A DNA stretch of 64,000 nt from Paludibacter sp. Its GTDB lineage: Bacteria; Bacteroidota; Bacteroidia; Bacteroidales; Paludibacteraceae. Of the stretch, positions 28,860 to 37,674 are shown one piece after another (the stretch's first letter is position 1; the number at the start of each line of letters is the position of its first letter). Position numbers and translations under genes: made by a program. The stretch spans positions 198,307-262,306 of the forward strand of contig JANJVQ010000018.1 in the NCBI GenBank assembly GCA_024710005.1, in the 5' to 3' direction. The notes beneath the pieces were generated by a model that saw only the letters and a list, made by a program, of their open reading frames with translations, searched no databases and was not told the origin of the DNA.

Positions 28860-30413
28860 TTATCTCGGATTCTGGTCAGCTACCGTAAACGATTCGTTGC
28901 TATCAAACTCTTTCTGAGGAATCAGAGTAACAAAACGAGGATCTCCGGGAATCAATGTCCGTTTAACAGGATGATTACTTCCGTCATAAGTTCTTGTGTA
29001 ACCCAGGTTCAAACGACGTAAATCATAAGCACGACCGAATCCTTCACTCCATAATTCAATACGACGTTGAAACAACACTTCATCCATCAGGGTTGTCAAA
29101 GCACCTCTTGTATCGGTATTGTATGTATTGCTGTCGGTAAATGTTGCCAAACGGGCTGCATAATTTGTATCACGTTTATCACCTAACTCAGTCAGCAGCG
29201 CACGTGCAGCAGCATAATCAGGACTTGCCTTTCTTATGTTTGCTTCGGCAGCAATTAATATCGCTTCTTCGGCACGTAAGAAAAACTCATCACCTAAGTT
29301 TGTAACCTTATCAGAGAAACGGAATTTAGTTTGTACATAATCAGTATACTCACCATCTTCTCCAAACTCATTTTTACCCACTGACCACCAGGCATTTTTA
29401 CGGGCATCAGAAGCGGGAATTTTATCCCACAAACCCTTGTCGATACACTGGTAAGCTCTGGCACCGTATCCACCTTCCGGATCCATATGTGTGAGGAAGA
29501 AGCTATATGGGCCAGTCTGATCAGCAATAACCTCAAATGCCCACATAACTGAACTGGAGCTTTTGTTGTTAAATGACCCCAAATCAGCCATTGTTGCAAC
29601 GCGGGAAAGTCCGGGTTTCTTCAACGCTTCAGTTGCATATAACAAGGCATTATCCCATGCTCCCTGCACCTGTGCTGCACGTGCCCACAACAGGTAGGCA
29701 GCATATTTATCAACATGTGAGATGTGCGATTGAGTTGCAGCGCCATCAAAAACTTCAATTGCTTTATCAAAGTCACTGTTGATCTGGACAAACACATCTG
29801 CAACAGTTCCGCGGGGTTTACCAACGGTTTCAGCGGTTGTCGGTTCTGTGTAAATAGGAACACCGGGAGCAGTGCTGTTTACAGCATAATTGCCTTTACA
29901 GAACCACTCATACAAGGCTAAATAAGCAAAGCCGCGCAATGCATACGCCTGTCCAACCACATCTTTTCCCTTGGAACCCATGGCCACAAGGTTTTCTTCA
30001 TTTGCGATTACATAATTAACCTGCGATACAATGGTATAATAGAAGTTCCATTGAGAATACTGACGGCCTACAACGCCTGGTTGATCTGAGTCCACATTGA
30101 ATGCATAGTCGAAGTAAAACCATCCCTGACCCTGTGTAGCCATCAAATGATCCTCTCCGTGCAAGTCTTTCACAACCGGAGTAGCAAAATAACCGGGATT
30201 TTCAGCCGACCAGCCGGGACTTGTTCCTCCCCAACCCGGTTGATGCATTGCACGATAAACACCGTTTAATGCAACCTGAGCCGCTTCAGGAGTTTCAAAA
30301 ATTGTCACACTTGATACCTGATCTGTTGGAGCGGTATCTAACAGGCCTTCCTCACAAGAATTCAGTGCCACGAAGGAAAATCCTATCAAAAATAAATATA
30401 TTAACTTTTTCAT
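28860..30413 (-). CDS. SusD/RagB-family nutrient-binding lipoprotein
   Basis: 517-residue surface lipoprotein partnering the upstream SusC. The signal MKKLIYLFLIGFSFVALNSC ends in a lipobox, followed by EEGLLDTAPTDQVSS, the standard SusD opening. YALRGFAYLALYEWFCKGNY and KYAAYLLWARAAQVQGAWDNALLYATEAL are its TPR helices. RRIELWSEGFGRAYDLRRLNLGYTR is the conserved C-terminal block. It has a normal start and length and follows susC by 26 nt. The ligand is not predictable; no degradative enzyme is encoded with it. Confidence 0.94.
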   Translation of the reverse strand: MKKLIYLFLIGFSFVALNSCEEGLLDTAPTDQVSSVTIFETPEAAQVALNGVYRAMHQPGWGGTSPGWSAENPGYFATPVVKDLHGEDHLMATQGQGWFYFDYAFNVDSDQPGVVGRQYSQWNFYYTIVSQVNYVIANEENLVAMGSKGKDVVGQAYALRGFAYLALYEWFCKGNYAVNSTAPGVPIYTEPTTAETVGKPRGTVADVFVQINSDFDKAIEVFDGAATQSHISHVDKYAAYLLWARAAQVQGAWDNALLYATEALKKPGLSRVATMADLGSFNNKSSSSVMWAFEVIADQTGPYSFFLTHMDPEGGYGARAYQCIDKGLWDKIPASDARKNAWWSVGKNEFGEDGEYTDYVQTKFRFSDKVTNLGDEFFLRAEEAILIAAEANIRKASPDYAAARALLTELGDKRDTNYAARLATFTDSNTYNTDTRGALTTLMDEVLFQRRIELWSEGFGRAYDLRRLNLGYTRTYDGSNHPVKRTLIPGDPRFVTLIPQKEFDSNESFTVADQNPR

Positions 30414-30439
30414 GTTTTTGTAATCTAATTAGTTAGACA

Positions 30440-33400
30440 TTAAAATTTTACATCAACACCAAATGACACCAATCTTTCGGGTGCATATGCATAATCTGTT
30501 CCTCCGGTGATGCTGTATTGAGGGTTCATCCCTTTCAGAGATGTAAACATGTATAGATTATCAACTGTAGCATACACTCTTAATGCATGTAAACCTGCTT
30601 TCTTAGCAATCGCTGAAGGAAGAGTATAACCTAATGTTACATTCTTAATCGAGAAGTATGATGCATCAAACAACATGTCGTCTGTATAAGTAATTGATCC
30701 TCCCAACACATATTTAGGGATATCGGTTATGTCTCCCGGTTGTCTCCATGCCCGGAGTAAATCAACGTGTTTGGCTTGTGCAGGATAATAGAAACTTCTC
30801 ATTTGCTGATAAACTCCATCTATCATTTCTCCACCGATTGAATAAGTAGCTGTAGCTGAAAAATCGAAAGACTTATATTTCAGGTCTGTACTGATTGATC
30901 CGAATAAATCCGGGAACATGTCACCTGCAATGTAACGGGAGGCATTAGCCAACACAGAACTTGAAGTAACGTAAGGATCAACTTCATCTCCATCGTTATT
31001 TACAGTAGCCCAGTAAAGAGGCACCCCGGTCAACGGGTCAACACCTGCAGACTTCGGTAAATAATACGATTGGAATGCTTCTCCTTCACGAATAATACGA
31101 CTTCCTGATGTGATGTCTTTCCCATCATCAGTCAACTTGAGTACTTCGTTCTTAATTGTAGAAGCCATCAATGTCGCATTCCACTGCAAGTCTTTTGTTT
31201 TAATCAGTTGTCCGGTAACAGTTAATTCCAATCCGGTATTCAACATACTTCCTGAATTCCTTGAGTAACCGCTAAAACCGGTCGACAAAGGCATTGGGTA
31301 ATTTAATAACAAATCAGAAGTTTTCCTTTGATAGTATTCGATTGATCCTTCTACTTTCTTATCCAGAACAGAAATATCTAATCCAACATTGAAGTTAGCA
31401 TTCTTTTCCCAGGATACTTTTTCGTTCTGAATCGAAGTAACCAAAGCTCCGGCTTCACTTGCATTAGACCATGCTAAATCGTAAAGTGCCTGCCATGCAT
31501 AATAATTACTTGCACCACCAGAAGTTAAAATCTTATCATTCCCCTGTACACCATAACTGGCACGAATCGACATATTGTCTAACCAGGAAGAATAGTCTTC
31601 CATAAATGACTCATTAGAAACACGGTAGTTACCACCCACACTCCAGAAATTACCCCAACGATAATCTTTATGGAAACGCGAAGATGCATCACGACGTAAA
31701 CTGGCTGACAAGTAATACTTGTCGGCATAATCATAGTTGATACGACCAAGATACGATTCAATACGGTAGCTGTCGGTTGAACCACTTGCATTAAATACGG
31801 TTGAAGCACCATCGGGCTGATACAACCCACCGAATGGGAAGCCTGTTTTTTCAGCTTCAACTTCATCAATCGACAAATCATAGTATTCGTGTGCAACCAT
31901 GGCATCGATATGATGCAAGCCTCCAATTTCAGTATTGTAACTCAACATCTGGTTGGCAGTATAACTAAACATAGTTGTACTTGTTTTAGTAACCCGGCCT
32001 TTTGAGTCTTTGGCATTTCCGAAGAACGGATTATAATACTCCAGCTGATCAAGACCATAGTAGTCAGCACCCAATGTAAATGACAATTTTAACCCTTTAG
32101 CCCAGCCTGTTTGTGTATCTCCTAAAATAACATGACCACGTGATGAAACGTTGTTAATTTTCTGGTTGTATAAGTCATCATACAAAGTGGCTATAGAGTT
32201 GAAATCACCCTGCTGACCAGCCGGACGGCTTGCACCATAGTCAAACTGTTTATCTCCAAATTCATCTAATTTAAATGCTCCATTATTATTTCTGTCTCTC
32301 AAATATACAGGGAAAATCGGTCCCATCATTTGAGCAGAAGACCAAACGTTACTGGTGTAACTGCCGGTAGCGCCAAGATAATTTGATTCAGTACGTGAGA
32401 AGTTACTGTTTAAACCCAGCGCAATCCAATCTAATGGTTTAGAATCTACATTTGTTCTTCCTGAATAACGCTTGAAATTTGTTGTTTCGAGCAATCCGTT
32501 GTGATCAAGATAACCAAAAGAAACAAAATAATTGGTTACATCATTACCACCTCTCATGTCGAATGTATATTCCTGACGGAGTGCATTACTACGTGTTACT
32601 TCATCTAACCAATCATCTTCCCACAACAAGGTAGCATCGCTGCGTATTTTACCGGTAGCAGGATCTATCAGGTTAGCAACGTCATAATTGTACGGGTTAT
32701 ACATTTGGTTGGCACCAAAAATACGCTGTCCCCCGCTTACCATTTCAACAAGTGCACCAGCACCGGCCATATCAGGAGCAACCCCGTTATCAATCTGCTC
32801 ATTATAGAATGCAGAAAAAGCGGCTTCAATAAAATCCTTTGATTTCATTGTCTCATAACGGGGAATTGCTCTACTGGCCAATCCAAAGTTTGCCTTGAAG
32901 TTCAATTCAGCCTTTCCTGATTTTCCCTTTTTGGTAGTAATCATGATAACACCGTTTGCACCACGTGCTCCGTATAAAGCTCCGGCAGAAGCATCTTTCA
33001 ATACAGTTACACTTTCAATGTCATTCGAATTGATTGCAGAGATATTTCCATCGTAAGGAATACCATCAACCACATAAAGAGGTAAGTTTGAAGCATTGAT
33101 GGAACCTAATCCCCTGATGTAAACGTTAGCGCCAGATCCGGGCTGTCCCGAACCTGATGTTACCTGAACACCTGTGGCCACACCTTCTAATGCTTTTGTT
33201 ACGTTTGATACCTTTCTTTTTTCAATGTTTTCACTTTTCACAGTCGTAGCAGAACCGGTAAATGAGTATTTCTTCGCATTACCGTACGCAACTACCAGCA
33301 CTTCCTCCAACTCAGCGGCATCTGAATTCAGGCGAACAACCATGTTCGGAGCTGCCTGAACTTCTGCAGTCTTCATACCAACATATGAAACCACAAGCGT

Positions 33401-33607
33401 TCTGTTAGTCCCCGGCAATGAAATTGTAAAATTTCCATTTACATTGGTAATCGTACCCGTTGTGGTACCTTTCACCATCACAGTTGCTCCTACTATAGCC
33501 TCCCCGTCTTCAGCGGAAATTACTTTCCCTGAAATGGAAGTCTGAGCAAGCACCATGCTTACGCCTGCTATGAATAAGCAGGCAAATAAGAAAGTTAGTT
33601 TTCTCAT
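30440..33607 (-). CDS. SusC/RagA-family TonB-dependent outer-membrane transporter
   Basis: 1055-residue TonB-dependent channel. The signal peptide ends at VLAQ (about residue 21). Then come the carboxypeptidase-regulatory-like domain (ISGKVISAEDGEAIVGATVMVKG), the plug with NVTKALEGVATGVQVTSGSGQPGSG, VYIRGLGSINASNLPLYVVDGIPYDG and ALYGARGANGVIMITTKKGK, and a beta-barrel ending ERLVSFGVDVKF. It heads a three-gene operon with SusD and a lipoprotein and has its own consensus-like promoter. The absence of hydrolases leaves the ligand open. Confidence 0.95.
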   Translation of the reverse strand: MRKLTFLFACLFIAGVSMVLAQTSISGKVISAEDGEAIVGATVMVKGTTTGTITNVNGNFTISLPGTNRTLVVSYVGMKTAEVQAAPNMVVRLNSDAAELEEVLVVAYGNAKKYSFTGSATTVKSENIEKRKVSNVTKALEGVATGVQVTSGSGQPGSGANVYIRGLGSINASNLPLYVVDGIPYDGNISAINSNDIESVTVLKDASAGALYGARGANGVIMITTKKGKSGKAELNFKANFGLASRAIPRYETMKSKDFIEAAFSAFYNEQIDNGVAPDMAGAGALVEMVSGGQRIFGANQMYNPYNYDVANLIDPATGKIRSDATLLWEDDWLDEVTRSNALRQEYTFDMRGGNDVTNYFVSFGYLDHNGLLETTNFKRYSGRTNVDSKPLDWIALGLNSNFSRTESNYLGATGSYTSNVWSSAQMMGPIFPVYLRDRNNNGAFKLDEFGDKQFDYGASRPAGQQGDFNSIATLYDDLYNQKINNVSSRGHVILGDTQTGWAKGLKLSFTLGADYYGLDQLEYYNPFFGNAKDSKGRVTKTSTTMFSYTANQMLSYNTEIGGLHHIDAMVAHEYYDLSIDEVEAEKTGFPFGGLYQPDGASTVFNASGSTDSYRIESYLGRINYDYADKYYLSASLRRDASSRFHKDYRWGNFWSVGGNYRVSNESFMEDYSSWLDNMSIRASYGVQGNDKILTSGGASNYYAWQALYDLAWSNASEAGALVTSIQNEKVSWEKNANFNVGLDISVLDKKVEGSIEYYQRKTSDLLLNYPMPLSTGFSGYSRNSGSMLNTGLELTVTGQLIKTKDLQWNATLMASTIKNEVLKLTDDGKDITSGSRIIREGEAFQSYYLPKSAGVDPLTGVPLYWATVNNDGDEVDPYVTSSSVLANASRYIAGDMFPDLFGSISTDLKYKSFDFSATATYSIGGEMIDGVYQQMRSFYYPAQAKHVDLLRAWRQPGDITDIPKYVLGGSITYTDDMLFDASYFSIKNVTLGYTLPSAIAKKAGLHALRVYATVDNLYMFTSLKGMNPQYSITGGTDYAYAPERLVSFGVDVKF

Positions 33608-33668
33608 AAATTTACCATTTTTTATTTAACTTCAAGTTTATTGATACTTTTTGACTTTTTTCAACCGA

Positions 33669-33699
33669 CAAATATAGACGATTGAAATTTAAAAAACAA
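33669..33699 (-). promoter_or_regulatory. Promoter of the second SusCD operon
   Basis: On the minus strand TTG (33699-33697), 20-nt spacer, TATATTTG (33676-33669). The distance to the susC ATG is about 60 nt. No ECF-sigma or anti-sigma gene is adjacent. Confidence 0.65.
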
Positions 33700-33910
33700 T
33701 AGGTCAAGCTTACAATTTGAAAAAAAATTTACAAAATATTCATCAGTTTGCATTATTTTTATACTGTAAATATGTAATTTTGGTTTATGAAACCCTCTGA
33801 AAACACCAGCTACATCAAACTCAACACACTATATATCTGCATATTAAATCATAAAAAACCAAAACAATCAAACTGACATATTATTTTTCACACTAAACGT
33901 AACTAAACAC

Positions 33911-33951
33911 AAAATAAGCGCAATATTTTTTTACAATACTACGCTTATTTT
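33911..33951 (-). terminator. Hairpin downstream of xseB, possible terminator
   Basis: AAAATAAGCG (33911-33920) pairs with CGCTTATTTT (33942-33951); on the minus strand the stem ends in a short T tract. The rest of the 33700-33985 gap is A/T rich and shows no gene. Confidence 0.5.
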
Positions 33952-33985
33952 TGCATCTTAGCCGTTTTTTTATGCCAAAATAACC

Positions 33986-34192
33986 TTAAATTTCCAGGTT
34001 TGCTATCATTTTTTCTAACTCCCCGTCAAGGGTGTGTAGCTGTTTTTTGCAAAACGCCATCAGTTCCGATGCCTTTTTTACACGGGATGAAATGAGATCC
34101 ATGTTCACTTCATCTGTATTTTCAAGCTGTTTTAATATCGTTTCTAATTCTGAAACAGCTTCAGTATAAGTCATTTTATTATCGTCTTTCAT
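33986..34192 (-). CDS. xseB: Exodeoxyribonuclease VII small subunit
   Basis: Small helical subunit of the ExoVII nuclease, which degrades single-stranded DNA; several XseB copies bind each XseA. The 68-residue protein MKDDNKMTYTEAVSELETIL has the family pattern: an AVSELETILKQLE helix, then a second amphipathic helix ending LDGELEKMIANLE. The large subunit gene xseA, often adjacent in bacteria, is not in this window. It lies downstream of the CLC channel gene on the same strand, separated by a palindromic repeat. Confidence 0.88.
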   Translation of the reverse strand: MKDDNKMTYTEAVSELETILKQLENTDEVNMDLISSRVKKASELMAFCKKQLHTLDGELEKMIANLEI

Positions 34193-34223
34193 TATTGTTG
34201 ATTTACAATTAAAAATTCGTAGA

Positions 34224-34250
34224 TAGAGACACCCTAATAGGGCGTCTCTA
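34224..34250. repeat. GTAGAGACGC-family hairpin
   Basis: TAGAGACACCCT-AAT-AGGGCGTCTCTA forms a 12-bp stem with one A/C mismatch. It shares the GTAGAGACGC word with the palindrome at 3963-3990. It sits between the clc stop codon and xseB and could double as a clc terminator. Confidence 0.65.
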
Positions 34251-34258
34251 CATTAATG

Positions 34259-36037
34259 TCATTCGTCTGAAAAATGCACCAACACATGCCGGTACGAACT
34301 GAATATCTTCGATTTTGAAACATATCCGATATATTTCTTTTGCTGATCGACAACCGGCAGGTTCCAGGCGCCTGTATCCTCAAATATCTGCATCACCTTT
34401 TCCATGGGTAATTGCTGATTTATGGTGGCGGGAGGTGAAATCATCAGTTGTTTTACTGTAAAACGACCATACAACTCAGGTCTGAACATGATATTCCTGA
34501 CTTCATCCAGCAGCACGATACCCAACAACACGCCAGTTCCAGCTTCAACTACCGGAAAGATATTCCGGTTCGATTTCGAAATTACCTTCACCAACTCTCC
34601 CAATGTCATTTCCGGATTTAGAATCTGCAAATCGGTTTCTATCACATTCTCTGTTCTCATTAGCGTTAACACCGCCTTGTCCTTGTTGTGAGTGATTAAC
34701 TCGCCTTTTTGTGCCAGACGCATGGCGTACAAACTATGTTTCTCGAAAATAATGATAGTAAGATAGGAAACTGTAGATACAATCATCAGCATCATAAACA
34801 GATTGTAACTACCGGTGAGCTCTGCAATTAAAAAGATACCGGTTAGCGGTGCGTGCATAACTCCCGACATAACTCCCGACATACCAGCCAGTGAGAAATT
34901 TTCTACCGACGCTTCAAACCCAAGCATGATGACTACAGTTGCAACCACAAAACCAGTCAGACTTCCCAAAAACAGAGAGGGTGCAAATATTCCACCGACT
35001 CCTCCGGCTCCATTGGTGGCAGCAGTTGCAAATATCTTAAAAAAGACAATCAGGGAAAGATAGCTGATTAGTACCCACGGACTGTCTCCTAATTGCAGAA
35101 AGAAACTTCTATCGAGTACCGATGCCGAATTTCCGTTAATCAATGCCTCAATCGTATCATAGCCTTCACCATATAACGGAGGGAAGAAGAATATCAGCAA
35201 GCTCAGGATGGAACCACCAACAACAAGCTTCCAGACAGGTTTATTTATTCTCCTGAAGAAACCTTCCGCTTTGTTCATACCCCGGGTAAAATAGAGTGAA
35301 ACCAACCCGCAGACAATACCTAATATAATAAATTGTGGTATTCTGTCTACATCAAAAGGTTGATAAGAACCAAACTGGAACATAAAGGCACTTCCTGAGA
35401 ATATATAGGTAAAGGTAGTTGCTGTTACCGAAGAAATGATGATGGGAACAACCGATGCCAGGGTCATGTCGAGCATCAGCACCTCCAGTGTAAACACCAA
35501 ACCCGCGATAGGCGCCTTGAAGATACCCCCGATGGCACCCGCGGCACCACAACCGACTAAAAGCATCAGGGTCTTTTGATCCATCTTGAAGAACTTTCCT
35601 AAATTCGATCCAATAGCTGATCCGGTAAGTACAATCGGGGCCTCGGCTCCGACCGAGCCTCCAAAACCGATGGTCAGGGAGCTGCCAACCAACGATGACC
35701 ATACATTATGTAATTTTAAGATGCTTTTCCGCTGAGAGATGGCGTACAGTATGCGGGTTACCCCATGACTTATATCATCTTTCACGATGTAACGAACAAA
35801 AAGCGAGGCAAGCAATATACCAATTGCAGGAAAAACAAGGTACCAGTAATTCACTTCGAAACGACTGAAACTGTTAGTCAGCAACTGCTGAATAAAATGA
35901 ATGGTTGATTTGAGCAGGTTTGCAGCAACAGAAGCGAAAAATCCGACGATAACACTTAAAATAAGAACAAACTGGCGTTGCTTAATATTGTTTTCACGCC
36001 AGGCAATCATTTTTATATACCAATTTCTCTTTCCCAT
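34259..36037 (-). CDS. CLC-family chloride channel/antiporter with CBS pair
   Basis: Integral membrane protein moving chloride, or exchanging it for protons. About ten to twelve hydrophobic helices span residues about 20-430. GFGGSVGAEAPIVLTGSAIGS holds the selectivity-filter and gating-glutamate region, with PIAGLVFTLEVL and GAGGVGGIFAPSLFLGSLTG as further signatures. The cytosolic tail (about 450-592) carries two CBS domains (VIETDLQILNPEMTLGELV, VKQLMISPPATINQQLPMEKV), which usually bind nucleotides. The first in-frame ATG almost coincides with the predicted transcription start of a TATCTTTG promoter, so the ATG before GKRNWY, five codons in, is chosen. Confidence 0.93.
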   Translation of the reverse strand: MGKRNWYIKMIAWRENNIKQRQFVLILSVIVGFFASVAANLLKSTIHFIQQLLTNSFSRFEVNYWYLVFPAIGILLASLFVRYIVKDDISHGVTRILYAISQRKSILKLHNVWSSLVGSSLTIGFGGSVGAEAPIVLTGSAIGSNLGKFFKMDQKTLMLLVGCGAAGAIGGIFKAPIAGLVFTLEVLMLDMTLASVVPIIISSVTATTFTYIFSGSAFMFQFGSYQPFDVDRIPQFIILGIVCGLVSLYFTRGMNKAEGFFRRINKPVWKLVVGGSILSLLIFFFPPLYGEGYDTIEALINGNSASVLDRSFFLQLGDSPWVLISYLSLIVFFKIFATAATNGAGGVGGIFAPSLFLGSLTGFVVATVVIMLGFEASVENFSLAGMSGVMSGVMHAPLTGIFLIAELTGSYNLFMMLMIVSTVSYLTIIIFEKHSLYAMRLAQKGELITHNKDKAVLTLMRTENVIETDLQILNPEMTLGELVKVISKSNRNIFPVVEAGTGVLLGIVLLDEVRNIMFRPELYGRFTVKQLMISPPATINQQLPMEKVMQIFEDTGAWNLPVVDQQKKYIGYVSKSKIFSSYRHVLVHFSDE

Positions 36038-36056
36038 GTTCAACTGTTGCAAGCCA

Positions 36057-36064
36057 CAAAGATA
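36057..36064 (-). promoter_or_regulatory. clc promoter -7 box
   Basis: TATCTTTG on the minus strand, just after the stop codon of the upstream sugar transferase gene and 20 nt before the chosen clc ATG. It implies separate transcription of clc despite the tight spacing. Confidence 0.6.
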
Positions 36065-36072
36065 GAAATATT

Positions 36073-37476
36073 TTACATTCCTTTACCCTTAAAGATAATT
36101 TCAATCGTAAGAATCAGAATTTTCAGATCATTAAACAACGACATGTTTTCAATGTAGATTATATCATAATTAAGGCGCTCTATCATCTTCTCTATTGTAT
36201 CAGAATACCCGATTTTTATCGGTCCCCAGGATGTCAGACCCGGACGGATTTTGTACAACAAACAATAATATGGCGCTTCTTTGATAATCTGATCGATATA
36301 ATATTGACGTTCAGGACGCGGTCCGACCAGACTCATATCACCCTTCAACACATTCCAGAACTGAGGTAACTCGTCAATGCGGTACTTTCGCAACATCCTG
36401 CCAATAGGCGTAATCCGGTCATCAAATGCACTACTAAGCTGAGGAGTCCCGTTTTCCGAATTCACATACATGGTTCTGAATTTCACCATCTTAAAAGGTT
36501 TCCCATACCGTCCGATTCTTTCCTGCATAAAAAACACAGGACCTTTGGAGTCTCGTTTAATTCTGATGGCATAATAGATAAAGACCGGCAACAAAAACAA
36601 CAGTGCCAGTAAAGAAGCAATAATATCAATAAGCCGTTTTACGCTCACTTCCCAGGCCGCCATATTCAACTGGGTTATACTAACCAACGGATTAATCCCT
36701 AAAGTACTGATGCGCGCACTCCCTGTCAGGATTTCATATAAACGCGGCGTAAACCGGATTTCTACGTTATACTTGTATAACTGGTTGATGATTTTAAACA
36801 GGTTTGTATCATTCGTATCACTGTCTAATGCCACAATCACTTCTCTGATATCGTACCTGTTGATAATGGATTCTATATCATAAAAACCTCCTAATAATTT
36901 ATCTCCGTGAATTTGTGACTTCTTGAATGCAGAAACAAAGCCTGTGAAGGTATACTGATAACCATGCTTCTCAATATCCTGTGCAATTTTCTGAGCATTT
37001 TGACCATCTCCGATGATGATGGTGTTTAATGTCCACTTCTTAGATCTGAAATTATGCTGTACCTGCATAAAAATCAACCTCCTGAAAGTGTAGGTAATCA
37101 CAAATAACTGCAGAAATAATACGAACAATGAATAATAAAAATACTCATAAGACACAATCACGTCTCTTAGTTTAAGTGCAAAAAAAACGGTTATGGATAT
37201 AATTAAGGAAGAAACAAGGGTTGTTAAAAGCAGGTTGATTTTTACTTTATTCTGTATATTCAGATAAAAACCGGTCAGGTAATGGATAAAAACACAATAG
37301 AAAGGAAAAGACAGTAAGGTAAAAAGATGATACCGGCTGGGTAAGAGCACCTCAAAGTTATGCATGACCTGAATGTCATTGATCACTTTCCGGAAGACAA
37401 CAAATACAAGCCAAACGAGGAGGGCTGCCAACACATCATAAAACAAGTATTTTAAAAGTAGTTTCTTTGTATTCAT
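36073..37476 (-). CDS. Undecaprenyl-phosphate sugar phosphotransferase (polyprenyl glycosylphosphotransferase)
   Basis: Inner-membrane enzyme that transfers a sugar-1-phosphate to undecaprenyl phosphate and so primes exopolysaccharide or capsule synthesis. Four N-terminal TM helices lie at about residues 5-140, then a nucleotide-binding-like domain (TIIIGDGQNAQKIAQDIEKHG), a fifth TM (KRLIDIIASLLALLFLLPVF), and the catalytic Bac_transf domain with QERIGRYGKPFKMVKFRTMY, YRIDELPQFWNVLKGDMSLVGPRPER. An open frame extends 39 codons upstream, but a TATCTTTG -7 box lies within it, so the ATG before NTKKLLLKYL is used. The gene is isolated from other glycan genes here. Confidence 0.9.
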   Translation of the reverse strand: MNTKKLLLKYLFYDVLAALLVWLVFVVFRKVINDIQVMHNFEVLLPSRYHLFTLLSFPFYCVFIHYLTGFYLNIQNKVKINLLLTTLVSSLIISITVFFALKLRDVIVSYEYFYYSLFVLFLQLFVITYTFRRLIFMQVQHNFRSKKWTLNTIIIGDGQNAQKIAQDIEKHGYQYTFTGFVSAFKKSQIHGDKLLGGFYDIESIINRYDIREVIVALDSDTNDTNLFKIINQLYKYNVEIRFTPRLYEILTGSARISTLGINPLVSITQLNMAAWEVSVKRLIDIIASLLALLFLLPVFIYYAIRIKRDSKGPVFFMQERIGRYGKPFKMVKFRTMYVNSENGTPQLSSAFDDRITPIGRMLRKYRIDELPQFWNVLKGDMSLVGPRPERQYYIDQIIKEAPYYCLLYKIRPGLTSWGPIKIGYSDTIEKMIERLNYDIIYIENMSLFNDLKILILTIEIIFKGKGM

Positions 37477-37523
37477 AACAACACAGCATGCAAACTGTCC
37501 ATAAAAATCAGCATTAAGTGCAA

Positions 37524-37531
37524 CAAAGATA
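37524..37531 (-). promoter_or_regulatory. Sugar transferase promoter -7 box
   Basis: TATCTTTG on the minus strand, about 48 nt upstream of the chosen ATG. It falls inside the longest open frame and therefore argues for the internal start. Confidence 0.6.
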
Positions 37532-37674
37532 CATAAATATATTAAAATGCGGAATCGCCATTTTATCGGAATGATAAAAGTCTGATATTTCATACACTAA
37601 ACTATCTTAACAATCACTTTTGGTTGCATTAAAAAAAATGTACTACCTTTACAACTTTAAAAAAGTAACATCAA

